Assembly: GCA_001600615.1 (NCBI GenBank)
Contig: BCKK01000001.1
Span: 3,291,826-3,355,825 of the forward strand
DNA length: 64,000 nucleotides
Source: Dioszegia crocea
Taxonomy: Eukaryota > Basidiomycota > Tremellomycetes > Tremellales > Bulleribasidiaceae
Direction of reading: 5' to 3'
The stretch's first letter is position 1; each line of letters begins with the position of its first letter. A program made the translations under genes and the position numbers. Shown here piece after piece: positions 23,375-36,158 of this stretch. Below the pieces are notes generated by a model. That model was not told where the DNA came from and ran no database searches. It saw nothing but the letters and a program-made list of their open reading frames with translations.

Positions 23375-26300
23375 TCAAGCCATCCACCCGCCCGAGCTCG
23401 TTCCCCAGTCAAAAGGCACAAAGTCCGATCCCTGTCCCGATCCTTGCGCCGCTCCCCCTTGCTCTCCCGCACTTTGCCCACCCTGCTGGCTCTGGGCTCC
23501 TTGACCTTGACCCTGAGTCTGAGTCTGTCTCTGCTTCGTACCCTGCCCCTGCTGCGCGCCGCCCTGCCCTCTCGGCCCTAATCCAGGAATCGACGCATTA
23601 GCCAGACCCTGGATTTGACCCGTATTTGATCCCTGTTCCGACTGCCCATTTTGGCCTCCTGTTCCTGTTCCAGCCGCCACCCCTCCACCCGGAGTCGTAT
23701 CCCACGAAAAGCTAAAGACCCGACTGAGGAAATCATCAGGCACCGTGCCCCATCCCTGCGCCGTCATATCCGCATTATTCCCACTACTAGCATTTTGCTG
23801 TTGCTGCGGTGTAGGGAAATAGTTGGCGAGCAGATCCTCGACCGACGGATCTAGCTGTGGCGGACCGGGTGCAGATGGGTCTGGGTTGAATGTGGGGAAG
23901 GCGCCAATGAAGGGATTTCCGGAAGGGTCGAAATCCATTTGAAAGGGGAAGGGGGAGGTTGAAGGCTGGGTCGTGTATGGTCTGTAACCCTGGGACGAAG
24001 ATGCAGCATTTGGGAGTTGTAGGTTATTGTTTTGGATGGAAGTGGAATTGGAGCGAGGAGCCGCTCGGGGAGGGGGCAGAGTGGGAGATTGGGAAGGAGG
24101 TGTATCGAAGTTGAAGTCAAGTAAGGAGAATCCCGCATTCGTGCTTCCCTTTCGGGGTACGCCGGTGTTCTGCGCGGATCCCGCCGAGTCCTCAGCCCGC
24201 TGTTGTAGCGTCGCAGCGGAAGGCAAGAGAGGGTACGCGTCAAAGACAGGACGATCGCGCGCAGGATCATGATGCGGAGATACGCTAGCGTGGGAATGTG
24301 CAGACGCAGAGGGAGGAGTTGTTTCTGGGAATGTGTTGTTGCTTGTTGTAGGTGAGTCCGTCTCTAGCTGAGCTTGCCGAATAAGCTTTTTGACGGCGCG
24401 CTGAAGTCCGTCCGCTTCATCGTCATCAGGCGATTTACGCTTGTTACCGGTGACGGCGGAAGATGATCCAGGCGGCCGACGGCGCTCTTCGACTTCGGCT
24501 GAAGAGTCAGTCTCACTCAGAGGTAGTTGGAGCATAATCTTACCGAGAAGGAACTCCATCACTTTGACGGCTGACCTAGAGGGATGCGATATATCTGCGA
24601 TTTGTCTATGATGTCAGTATACAGACCCAAGTCCGGATCGCAACACTCACCGCATCTGATCCAGGGCTCCCCTGACCTCACTGATCTTCTGCTCCGTATC
24701 TCTCGAGTGCATGTCTTTCTTATTGGTACGCTAGAGGTCAGCTGTAGTCGAATTGGAGGGGAATCAGACCTCACCAGCAAGTCAATGATGACTACCAGTC
24801 CAGATACAGACACGTAGAACAGCGGTAACCTGCATATCAGTCTCTCTTCCCCCCTCATTTCGCGCCCGTGGACTCACCACCACTTCTCCAGAAACGTTGC
24901 CGTTCCATGCGTATCACCCATCAGCCTCAGACTCGCCCTCGCAGCCCGAATACACTGTTCTTTGCTATACGCAAATCGCTCGTCCGTATATCCCCTTGAC
25001 AGCCAGGGTCGATGCAACCTCAGCATCCTCGAGTGGATCGCAAGGTTCAGCATCACTTTCTCATAGTACTGTATGAGGCTTTTTGGGTTATGGTCGATCG
25101 GAGGTGGGGTGCTATTGGGCTCATCACCTTCGTTACCGCCCTTTCGCCCGGATCCTTTGTCAGACGAGTTGGGTTGGAAGAAAAGAGGGAGTTCCATCAT
25201 TGCTTTTCGAAGTTCCCCATCTACAGATAGACTATAATCGTCAGCCTCACGTCAGGGATAAGGAAGTGGATACGTACATGAATGAATATGGCGGATGTCG
25301 GTGAATGTTCGCCTCGCAGATCTGCCGATACATGATTTGTATAAATTTGATTCGGGCCAGGACGAAACTCATCCTTGTGCGTACTTCGGGCGGATGAGGC
25401 CGTAGAATTTGTCCCTCGACGATATCTTCATCTTCGATATTTGACGGTAAGGCAGTCTTGACTGGACACGTCAGCTTCACCTCGGCGCCTCACTCTGAAG
25501 ACTTACTCTGATCAGGATGGATACTGCAGCTGAAGTTGTAAGTCGGCGATAAGGCCCAATCTAAAAAGACGAGGTTCCACCATATCCTCCGTCCAACTTC
25601 ACGCTCAATTACACTCTCCCATCGACCTGTCCACATTGGCGAAGATTTGACAGCGTCCGTGGAAGTTGGCTCGGCGCCTAGCCTAGAGAGACCAAGTCCC
25701 TGTGCCATCTGCAAAATCGTCAGTAAGGTGACCCAAGGCGAATGTACGGAAACGCACCTTGATGGCAGCACCGAGCAATGCCCATGCTGCTTCCCCTCTA
25801 TCCCGATTATTCTAGTATCATTAGCTTCTTGTCCAGTTTTCGATAGAGAAGAAGGGACTCACCATGAAAACACCGAGCAAAAGTATGCATTGTAGATTTT
25901 CGATCGTGTGTCGACCGATGAAATCTCCAGCCCACATACACTGCTTCCTTTAGCAAGCACTCCCTCCGGCCACGATGATGACTCACACTACGAGCTGCAT
26001 TGAAGTACAAGTCAGGTAAGTCCCGTATCTCCTCGTTTGTGAAGTGCTTGCGAGCTTCATCCGAGTCCATAAATTGGACGCCCAGCTGAAACATCAGCTA
26101 CGGTCCAGTACACTGCGATTCAGATACTCACACAGCACACACTGTAATACAGCGCGACGAAGGGAAGAGCGATGTCGTGGACGATCATTTCCTTTGGTAA
26201 TGCCCATAGGTCGTTACATTGTCGGAGGAAAGTCGGAGTATGTAGGCCTGATATCAGCCAAGAGTCGAAAGTTTCACAGGAAGCACTGACATCGATTCTG

Positions 26301-28487
26301 CCAGTCCACCTTCTCGAGGTACTACATCCACTTCAGCCACGGCCTTGTCGATAGAGAAGACGTGTGTCCACTCAACTTACAGTCTTGACCAGCAATTCTC
26401 CGATCTCCCTCTCCGGCAATACCTTGGTCAGCGCTCTGAGACCGACATCCGACTTTCGATAGAATAGCGTAAAGATGTCCATTGGCCCAATGAGATCAAG
26501 CAGCGCATCGATTCGCATCGCCCGATCTTCCTCAGTGAGCGTTTCGCCATAAGACCCAGTCCCAGATAGGGCATCTTTCCGCTTTGAACTTCCTGGACCT
26601 TCAAAAGTCCCATGATGGGAAGGTGTCGAATTCTGAGAGGGCGGTCGCATGAGAGAAGATTTGCGCCTCATTTCCGCCGGACTGTTCCCGACAGATCCCG
26701 TATTCGCAGAACCCGATACTGCGCGTCCTCCCGAGCCTTGGCCAGTCGGCGGTGTTGCGCCTTGGAGTGGGACAGGATGGGGACGGACGAGATGATAATC
26801 GTTATTCGGAGCATGCTTCGATATAGCCGAGGGAGCCTTTGCGGCAAATGACGGAATGGCATGAGCACCTTCTGCGGTCGATCGACCAAAGGCAAGGTGT
26901 TCGAGCGTCAGAGCCGCGCCCTCGGTATCGTCTTGTGGGTCCACGTCGGCTTCACCGTCGTCATCTGCCGACGTGGCAGCTCCTCGGGGGTGACTTGCCA
27001 TATCGCCCGTTGAGACGTCGGGCTGCTTCGGCTGTACAAGCGATCGACCTGGCTCCGACACCCCAGGCCTCCGCGCAGGCGATTTCGCCCTTTCAGCGCC
27101 ACCCTCCATCACCGCCATTTCCTCCGCCTTGACAAGGCGCCTCTCTCCAAGCCCACCACCACCGTCCTCGATAAGTAGAGGACCGTTATCGGCATGGTAA
27201 GCAATCGAATCTGCCCGTTGTGCGCGCCGGAGGTATTGGTCCAGATCGGCCGGGACGAGCGCGCCCGATTTTGTCAGGGCTGACTCAAGCGCGTCCAGTC
27301 TTTGTGCGACCAGCGCAAGATCTGCTGCCGTCGCAAGTGCGAACCTGCAGCGTTAGAAAAGCGAAGGTGGTAGCAAATGGTCAGACTTACGGGCTCGAGG
27401 TCACATTTTTCTCCGCCATTCCTACTTCATGACACTGTGCTCGATCGTCTCGCAATAAGCAAGGACCACAGGGGAATCTAATTGTCAGCATAAGGAGGAC
27501 TGGTCAGAAGGGCAAAGCTTACTTCTTGTCGCATTTGATCTTCCGCCTCCTGCATTCCGAGCAACTCTGTACCACTCTCCGTCTGGTTGCATGTGGGCGT
27601 CGTTTCCTTTCACTACCCGCACCAGAAACAGCTACCAGAGCTCCTTCATCGTCCTCTTCTCCATCCATGCCGCCCTTTCTTCCTCCTCTGCCGCCCGACC
27701 TTCCGCCCCTCACACCACCATAGTCATCTCCAGCCTCTTCGTCCTCATCCTCTTCATCTTCCTCTTCCTTCTCCGGCGAGCGCACCATAGGCATGTTTGA
27801 AAGTCTCTGAGCCCCAGACCGCTGAGGTGCGGGATGTGACGAGGGTCCGGCCTGTGCAGGATCGTACAGCATAGATATCGACGACATTCTCCGTTCCTGC
27901 TGAGGATGTCCGGGCGGCGGTAGGTGTTGTGGTTGCTGTGGGGTTGGCTGATATTGGGATTGTAAATATCCATTGGAGGATGTATCCGCGTATGACCCTG
28001 GCTGGAGGGAAGTATGGGGTGATCGGAACATTGCAGATCCTGGCGGTGCACCATAATGACCTCTTGGCGAGCTGGCCCTGTCATCCCCGTACGGACCCCC
28101 GATGACAGAGGAAAAGTTGGGACCAGGCGCGGAAGGGCCATGGGACATGTAATGCCCGCCGTCCCCACGATATCCGCCCATATTGCCCAGAGTAACCTCG
28201 GGCGGATGAGATGGCGTCCGAGCAGATGTCGATCGAACGTTGTTCGATAATATAGGAGAACTGAATGTTCCTCCCTGTCCAGTCTGAGGGGTGTTGGTAG
28301 GTTGGAGCTGGGGCTGATCCTGCATCCAGTGGACTTGTGGGGAAGATGTGCGGTGAGAATCGCCAATTGGGAAGGAGGTGGATGGTTTTCGAGCGGGTGG
28401 TTGTTGTTGTGAAGGTGGAGGAGGTTGGTTCGAAGTTGCAGCCTTTCGACGAGCAGCGGGAGCAGTCGTCGCTGGAGTTTGCGACAT
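23375..28487 (-). CDS. Zn2Cys6 transcription factor with fungal-specific domain
   Basis: This is a large, intron-rich regulatory gene. The start is the ATG at 28487. About 300 disordered residues (Ser/Pro/Gln-rich, with an acidic Glu/Asp run and a Gly/Arg patch) precede the Zn2Cys6 cluster CSECRRRKIKC, whose last three cysteines come from the next exon (PCGPC, then AQC) after an intron at about 27522-27470. A dimerisation-like helix follows (LALVAQRLDALESALTK). The middle region matches the fungal-specific transcription factor domain: MAQGLGLSRLGAE, REVGRRIWWNLVFLDWAL, SNIEDEDI, MYRQICEANIHR, CIRAARASLRLMGDTHG. The C-terminal 390 residues are Pro/Gln/Gly-rich and end FDWGTSSGGWMA, resembling an activation domain. 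The targets cannot be inferred. About a dozen introns were located by their frame shifts; some boundaries are approximate. Confidence 0.85.
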
Positions 28488-29013
28488 TCTCCAAAGTCCA
28501 CACTGATAACCGGGGGAAGGCTAGAGTGGGATGTCGACAGCTGACACTGACAGTGAGTCACCTCGGTTGGTGAGCTTTGCCAAGCTTCAGCTATTTCGAG
28601 ATGCGCAATTCGATCACGGTCGCCGGGCGAGTCTACTTATGGCACCTTCACCGGTACTGATGAGAGCGCATTGATTGCGTCCAGTTGAAGAAGTCCTTGC
28701 TATGGGAGAGGTATGCAAACAAACAGATGTAGCATCGAGGTCAATCCTTCTCTGTGCGGGCGAGTGACAATTAAGGTTCGGTCAAGTCCGTCGATCGAGA
28801 TCCTTATTGCCTTTCGAGCACGGGGGGCGGGGCCACTGACACGATGGCCAGCGGTCAGGGCCCCGGGGCGCTGGCCCAGGCCTCATAATACCAGTACTCG
28901 ATTCTGTCATGGCAGTTCGCTTGAAGACCAAATTTATAGACATCTAAACTACGGATTGAAATGATCGTCCGTATCTTCCCCAACCCAACCAGACCCCTTC
29001 CGCCCGAGCCAAC
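28488..29013. other. Upstream region of the Zn2Cys6 gene and 3' end of GDB1
   Basis: Both flanking genes are on the minus strand. I see no gene here. The GC-rich stretch near 28820-28885 contains a GGGGGCGGGGCC run. Confidence 0.5.
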
Positions 29014-32000
29014 CTACTTCTGCCCAATCTTGTACATCTCCTCGAGGACATCAAGGATAGTACTCGCGCTCCAAGCCTGGGTATTGCAAGAGTCCGAGCA
29101 GTATCTTCCACCTAGAGTATATCAGCTGCGTCCTGATCTCACCCAACTGACGAAACCACTCACCAGCATTGGTCAACTCCGGGATCCCCCTCCAGGGGTC
29201 GTTGTCAATGTGCTTTGTCACCTTGAGGAGCGCCTGGCAGATGAAGTGGTATGTCCGACTAGGATCTTCTTTGCCTTCACCCGCTTGACGGTCAAAGTTG
29301 AGGTAAGCAGTAAGGAACCATCCGAGCGGGAAACCCCATTCAGGTCCTTGGTGATACTGTACATCAGCATAGGGAATCTCAGGGTTCGGAGGCAGACTCA
29401 CGTTCCAGCCCTTGGCAATACTCTGGTCTGTCCCGTCGTTAGAGTTGTCGTAGTCGGGACGGTACTGCGAGTCGCTCGGGTCAAGAGTCTTCATGCCGAG
29501 GGGCCCGCGAAGGGTCGCATCGGCAATCCTGAGAGCATCGATCGCCCTCGAGGGAGTGAAGAGCTCCGGAGCGACGACCATAGGGAGGGTGAAGTTGCAC
29601 CTCAACTGAATGGGTCAGCTTCGACCACATACTCTGCACCGTCTGCACCGTCTAGGTGAACGTACCTGGTAATCGCTCCACTCTCGATCTTTGGGGGTAC
29701 CATACACGTCCTTGTAGATACCGCGGCGGTTCACTAAGGCAGTGTTGATGTTGAAGTCCTTGTCCTGGGTAGGGTCCGAGGGGACGTAATAGCACTTCTC
29801 GAAAGAAGCCTGGATGAGATCGGCCCATTCCTTGTAGCTAACAAGGCGACTTTGGCCATCGACTGGATAAATCAGCATTACCCCGCGACCAGGAGACGGT
29901 GAAGAAGACCCACCGGTAGCTTGGACACCATCAAACTTCCAGACACCCTTCTTCCTCAACCCCTCGACCCAAGTGAGGGTGCTCTTCAAAAGACCAGTGA
30001 TCTCGATGGGCGAGCCATCACGGGGAGTGGCAGGGAGACCCTTGTTACCGGCCTTGTCGGAAGAACCCATCTTGTCCATCCATGTTCTGGATATTCAGCT
30101 TCTCCTCTCGGTCATACCAAAAGAGACTTACCCGCAGTTGTACCTGCTTCCACCGTGGATCAATCCGGTAGCCCAGTCAACCCAGATCTTCTGGTTGAAA
30201 CCCTCGTCCTTCATGTCCATATCAAGGTTAGGTCCAGCCTATACATCAGCTCCATATCGATCATCAATCTGCCATCCAAAACTCACGTTGTACTCTCTGA
30301 ACTCGATACCTTCCGCGTGCCTCTGCAGAATCTCCTGCACGAGCTGCATGACGCTGCTCTCGTACTCGAACGCCCGGGCGCTGTCCCACTCTACCCAAGT
30401 GTCATCAGCCGGGAAACGGCGCTTGACTTTATCGTCCAAGATTGACAGGCCGTTGGGGCACATCTTAGTGTAGTCCTGGATGTTCTGAATGAACCACCCT
30501 GTCAAAGTCAGCTACCGTATCTCGACCATGGAAGGCACGTTGCAGCTCACAAGGTCCATCTCGGCAGTTGTATCGAGGTGTCTTTGTGGAATCAAGCAAG
30601 TTCGGGATAAGACCATGCTTGAGGGTTGAGCCGAATGCCAGGATGTGTTCCCGTGCCCCCTTAAAGTTGCCGGTAGTTAAGAAGAGACCTCGGAGCGAGA
30701 TGAACTATTTGTCAGCCTGGCTCTAGCAGAGGGGTCTGGAACAGTAACACACAACATCACGTCCCCAACATCTAGCCCAGCCAGCAGCAAAGTGCGGCAG
30801 ACCAGCAGCGAGCGAAGGGACAGGCTTGGCGGGGTTGATACTGGCCGACTTGACAAGACCGTACATCTGCACAGCGCAGAGGGCGAGGTCGTGCACGAGC
30901 GAATGCCCAGTCGAGACAAAGTCGGAACATTGCTCAACGACTGCTCGGCGCGAAGCCTTGTATGCCGTGTAGATGATCAGAGCAAAGTATTTGGGGCGCA
31001 TGAAAGCGGGGCAGGTCGACCGGATGAGGGAGAATCGATGTGCGAGCCAAGCGTGGGGTTTGGACAGACGAGGCAGGTCGGCGATTTGCCTAAAGCGTCA
31101 GCCTGGTAGGCGAAGCACGGCTGCAGTATGGCTCACTTCTGTAGTCTCTCGAGGACATAGTCCAGGGCCCAGGGGCCTTCACGCAGATGGGCGCAGAGCG
31201 GGTGGCCAAGGTCGTTGGTCCGCATGATCTGTCGAAGAGGGTGCATCCAGCCCTCAAGACCGCAGTAAGTGAGACTGCCGTAGTTGGGGATTGTGTACAC
31301 ACCATCGCCGCCTGGAGTGTTAACGTAGATTCCTGCCTATGAATGACTAGTGGCCAGACTTACCAGTGGCATCCTTCTCTTCGCCATCCGCACGGAACAA
31401 AACAGCGTTCAGATCAACAAGGTCCAAATCTCCAAACGCAGCGTCCGCGTCGGAAGTACAGATCTCATCCAAGTCCGCGGAGATGTCCTACATCATCAGT
31501 TACGCTCCGTGCAGTACGATCCACTGATGGCGCTACTTACATCCATGTTTGTTTCGAAGAGCATGATACTGCCCGGGCCGAACACGTCGGGAACGACAAT
31601 CTCGCTGAATTTCCCATCCGCATCCTCTCCATTCCGGACTTCCGGCTCGGGGATGGCAGTCAGGGAAGAAGGGATACCCTTGTGGACTTTGGGATCGTCT
31701 TTCCATTCGTCGACCCGAGTGCTGACGCCAGTACCGAGGATATACTTGATACTTGTTCGGGAGAGCTTGATGGGTTTGACTGTGTACTGTGAGCTGGAAA
31801 TACCTAATCAAGGCGATGCAAAACTCACCCCATCCTCGACCTTGCATACCCTTGAAGGCGGTGTGAGCGACCAGCATGTAGCCCTTATGCGTGATAGGGT
31901 GGACCCGGTGTATCATGATGTACTGCCCCGTCAGCCTTGGTCGCACGTATCAGGCACAATGACTCACCTCTCCCTCTTCATGAACGTGCCCCTCGACAAA

Positions 32001-34754
32001 CCCACCGTGCATCATCTCGGTGTGCAGGTGGTTTAGCACCCTCTTGACTCTCCCAATCCCGGCATCTCCCTCCTTTCCTACAGACCCTTGGACGTCATAT
32101 GGTCTGTTGTCCGTGACCAAATTCAGGAGTTTGGGGTAGAGATCGTCAAAGCCCTTGTTGGAGCCCAGAGCAGCCTTAGTGAAGGTAACGAGGGCGCCTG
32201 TAGACAGAGCGTCCTCAGCTGTTCGTTTGGAGAGTGGAGTTTCGTTATCGTGAGTGACGTCGTAGAAGACTGCGTGGGGGACAGACCCAGCGAGTGGGGT
32301 GACGGTCGCTTGGCGGGGTGCACCGCCGTACGGGCCTGGGATCTCCTCGAATGACGAGAGGCAAGCGGCATCCATCGATCCGACGGGCTTTCCGACACCG
32401 AAGCGGTAGAGCCTGAAAATAAGCTTCTGCGTGCCGGATGCTCGTCCCAGAAGACTCACAATCGCGCAAAGTCTTTGACATCATGGCCATTGTAGGCCTC
32501 TCTGACCAGACTGTTGATTCCCAATTCTCTGACGAACTTCAGATCCATTCCCTCGCTACCGGTAAACAGCTCCGCCATGACGTATAGATCAGGGTTGATC
32601 CTCCTTCCCGCATCGATAATAGCCTTGCCGACGTGCATGGGCGTCGAGTGGCAGTTGTCTAGCCTGAATCCATCGAATGTCCCGGCCAATTGCTCAGCAT
32701 AGTCAATCATCCGTTTCCAGAGGTAGGGGTTGGCGTCGGGTCCAGAACCGTATCGCAATTTGACGCAGTCGTCCCAGACAATGACCTCGCGTCTGAGGTA
32801 GGCTTTCGAGGGGTATTCGGCGAAGTTGGAGAGCGGGTCTGCGGCCCACATCCAACCGTTGTTTGCAAGGAAGAGAGAAGATGGGGAGTGTTTAGACGTC
32901 CGGTCGTTTTGGGGTAGACGGGTGAAATAGAGCTCGACTAGGGGTTTCCTGGTCGTTAGCCTGACCTCCGTGGGCGGACTCACTCTTTGCTGATCTCGCC
33001 CATCTTAGGACCTTCAGCCTCGAGACGAGTGTACTTGATCCGGCCCACGATCCCGTTTTTAGCAGCAGCGACATCTTCGTTGCACTCCCTGTAGAGATCG
33101 ACATTGAGCACATCGAGCACCTTGCCCCACTTGCTAGCCTGCGCCTCAGTATCCTCGCCTGGTGAATTGGCCTTGATCAGACCAGCTGCGATCTTGGCGT
33201 CGACAGAACTGCAGAATCGGCCAGAGTAGGCACGATAGTCGACAAGGAGGTTCTCGGATTTCAGAAGTTGAGCGAGTTCATCGACATTCTTGCCTTCGAC
33301 TGAAGGTCCGCTCCATTCCTTTGCCGAGCCCGAGTCGATCGCGGCAGCAACTGCCTTAACAGACGCCTGAACATCGAATACGTAGTATTCCCACAACTTG
33401 ACGCCATTGATTGCCGCCTCGATGTGTGGGATGAGCTGCTCGAGATCCGCATGGGATTTGAGCACGGTTGGAACGCCGAGAGCTGGGAGTTTACCGGAGA
33501 GTTCGATCAAGGCATTTTCTAGTTCTACGGCTGGAAGGAGGTGAGGGGTGTTGGCGGGTGAGTAGCCTAACAAGTAAGCATGGTTCATTCCCCCTTATCC
33601 AGTAGACTTACCAGCTTCAGGGTGGTCCTGCAGCCAAGGGGAGTCGAACGCGGTGTGGTTCAGCACCACATCGGTAACTCCGCCCAGTCCATACTTCTCC
33701 CTTGCGACTTGAAGCACCTTCTCAATCTCGCCGATCCCTCCATCGGCGGCATCAGGCTTGAGAAGAAGGGTGGGGTCGTATCGCAGCTGATCGTAGATAC
33801 TGTATGGAGAACCACTTGAGCCTCTTTGCTGAAGCGGTGCCCAGTGGAGCATGTTGTAGCCCCTGCGGCTGGCTTCAGCAAAGTGAGCGTCCCACTCGTT
33901 CGTCTTGCCCATCCACTTTCCGAAGACGGAAAGGATGATGAGGGAATCGAGATCTAAGGAGTTGTTTTTGGAGAGGACAGCACCGGAAGATTGGTCGTCT
34001 AAAGGGTTGACGGGGGTGGAGGTGTTGGAGGGGAAGAATGGGGTCCTAGCGGGGAGTCGGATGATGGGATCAACGTTGAAGTACCCTTTGCGGCCGATAA
34101 CTCGAGGAGAGCCCGTAGCAGGGCCATCGTGCTCGAGGAAGTAGCAGAAAGCTCCGGGGTTGGATATGGGCAGGTCGACGTGAATAGGCCTAGAGCGTAA
34201 GTCGAGGTAAAGGGGTACGGGCAAGTCTGGTACTTACTTGCTGATGTCCATTGGGAGCTTCTTTTCTTTCCATTCACCACGCTGGAAAACACCTCCATCC
34301 ATGGGGAAGTCAGACTTCAGAACACCGTTGAGCGAACAGGCAGTTCCAGGCTGAATAGAAAGTCGGAGAATGTACGGTCGGATTGGAGGGGGAAGGCGAA
34401 TGTACTGCGCGTCAGCACGAGCTCCAGACGCCAGTGTCAAGCATACAGCAGAGTCGTAGCAAGCTAGCAAACACTCACGTCTTTGCCCTCTCCAGGTCCA
34501 CCATCTTCCTCCAACCACAGCTCCCAAACCTGCACCTTCTCGCCATCGCCATCGCCGGTGAAGAATGCGTAAGCCTCATCTTGAGGCGTCTTCAGAGGGG
34601 TCTTTCCACCCTGTGAGACCTTGCCAGCACCTGAAGAGGCTTTGGGGAGGGAGATCGAGGTTGGCTTTGAAGATTGAGCGGTCTGAGCAGGCTGGGTCGT
34701 CGAGGCGGGAACGACCTTTGCTGCTACCTTTTTGATGGCGTCTTTGACTGCCAT
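29014..34754 (-). CDS. GDB1: Glycogen debranching enzyme
   Basis: This bifunctional enzyme moves maltotriosyl units (4-alpha-glucanotransferase) and then hydrolyses the remaining alpha-1,6-linked glucose. The start is the ATG at 34754; the stop is TAG 29016-29014. The N-terminal 60 residues are Lys/Ala/Ser/Thr-rich and probably disordered. The transferase half shows [17 protein letters not shown], the nucleophile region [15 protein letters not shown] and [13 protein letters not shown] with its acid/base glutamate. The C-terminal glucosidase half shows [16 protein letters not shown] followed across an intron by [13 protein letters not shown], and ends [19 protein letters not shown]. The length, about 1,550 residues by estimate, agrees with yeast and animal enzymes. 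At least a dozen introns are present. Several long plus-strand open frames lie opposite and are shadows of this coding sequence. Confidence 0.96.
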
Positions 34755-35052
34755 TGTGATCCGATAGCTCTGGCAAGTGCCTGAGTGTAGATAAGGGAGG
34801 GAGGGAGAGAGGAGAAGGCGCGAGGAATGCTGGAAAAAAGGGCAAAGGTCAGAGCAGCTGGAATGGGTGACGTAGCGCTTACGTATAGCTCAGGGGACCA
34901 TTCAGGGCAGCCAAGCCTGGCCTGTGCCTGATATAGCTAGTTCCGGGGGACCACAACGGGGAAGGCTCAATCGAGAAACGCTTCAAGGCCTCCGTTGTGA
35001 ATTGACTACACACATCCTTCACCACAGCAATTCGACTGCACGTAGAGTCACA
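34755..35052. promoter_or_regulatory. Divergent promoter, GDB1 / BSP-like gene
   Basis: These 298 bases separate two divergent start codons. I see nothing distinctive apart from a purine-rich GGGAGGGAGGGAG run near 34796-34808. Confidence 0.4.
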
Positions 35053-36158
35053 ATGCCGTCTCTGACTCGCTGGCTCAACGCGCTGAATTTGACGGACCAA
35101 AATTCATCGAGTGGGGCTTCGTCAGCAAAGCTCGACATTCCCATCGAGGAGTCTCGACCGGGCACGACGACGAGCTACTTTCTCGCGCCCTTCATCCCTT
35201 CCACCGACCCTGCCGCTCCTCTCCTTCTTCCTATTCCTCCACCGAATCGCTCGCAGGTCCAGCCACCCGGATCTCTTCATTTCGGCTTCACACACCCCTC
35301 CCCTTCCTCCGACTCTCCTACGACATTCTTCCTGACGTGTATCCCGGACCCGATCGGCTTTCTGGCCCAATCAGCATCTTTCATTCGAGCTCATCTTGGT
35401 ACCGGCTCGTCAGGACCGTCGAAATGGAGGCATGAGCAGATCCACCTCATTCTGGAAGATGAGCCGGGCTTGGCGTATACCTCTGCGGGCATGATGCATG
35501 TCAGCCTTCAATGGGTTGGAGATATCATGCGCCAGGTCCGAAGTGGAGGACGAGAGTTGTCGAGCGCAACACACGAGTTCAAGGGTGTTTGTGAGTGTAT
35601 CTTCACTGTCATTCAAATCGTACGCTTTATTCTGACTCTTCAGTACTGCACGAACTCGTGCATGCGGTTCAATACGACGGGCATGGCAGCACTCCAACCT
35701 GGCTTACCGAGTCAATCGCCGACTTTGTCCGCCTCCAGGCACACCTCGGACCTCCTCACTGGAGACATCCAGGGCAAGGGAAGCAGGACAAAGGATGGGA
35801 AGACGGTTATGATGCCGGCGCCCAGTTCTTATCCTGGCTAGTCGGCGCGACCGGGGTCGACGACAGGCCTGGGCAGCAGTCAGAAGAGCCCACGCCCACC
35901 CCTCCACGTACGGCGCCGACCTCCAGCGGTGCTCCATCCCCTCAGTTCACTCAATATCCCGCCGATCCAAGACCTCCTGGTCCGGCGCCTGAGCCAAACC
36001 ACGGCAAAACTCGACCGGGTCCTTGGCCCGATCTTGTCAGTCGCCTAAACGCGAGTTTGGAACATGAGCGGTATGCGGATCAATGCTGGGATGGTTTGAC
36101 AGGACAGAGAGGAGGCCTGGAGGCGTTGTGGAAGGCGTACCTGGAACACTATCTGTAG
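35053..36158 (+). CDS. Basic-secretory-protein-like putative zinc metallopeptidase
   Basis: Two exons (35053-35590 and 35644-36158) encode 350 residues. The core of the plant basic-secretory-protein (BSP) family is visible: an HExxH motif in LHELVHAVQYDG, followed by TWLTESIADFVRLQ and WEDGYDAGAQFLSWL. The two histidines and glutamate fit zinc binding and catalysis; the downstream glutamate in TESIADF may be a third ligand. The upstream half has a beta-rich region (PTTFFLTCIPDPIGF, IHLILEDEPGLAYTS). A Pro/Gln-rich insert of about 50 residues (near 35870-36000) interrupts the C-terminal part. Despite the family name there is no signal peptide, so it may be cytosolic. The intron falls just before the HExxH motif. 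Substrate and activity are unknown. Confidence 0.82.

Noticed and set aside
28961..29659. 232-codon plus-strand ORF
   Set aside because: It lies opposite the conserved C-terminal exons of GDB1; the minus strand has the homology and the splice sites.
31350..32036. 228-codon plus-strand ORF
   Set aside because: It is an antisense shadow of GDB1 coding sequence and introns, with no motif of its own.
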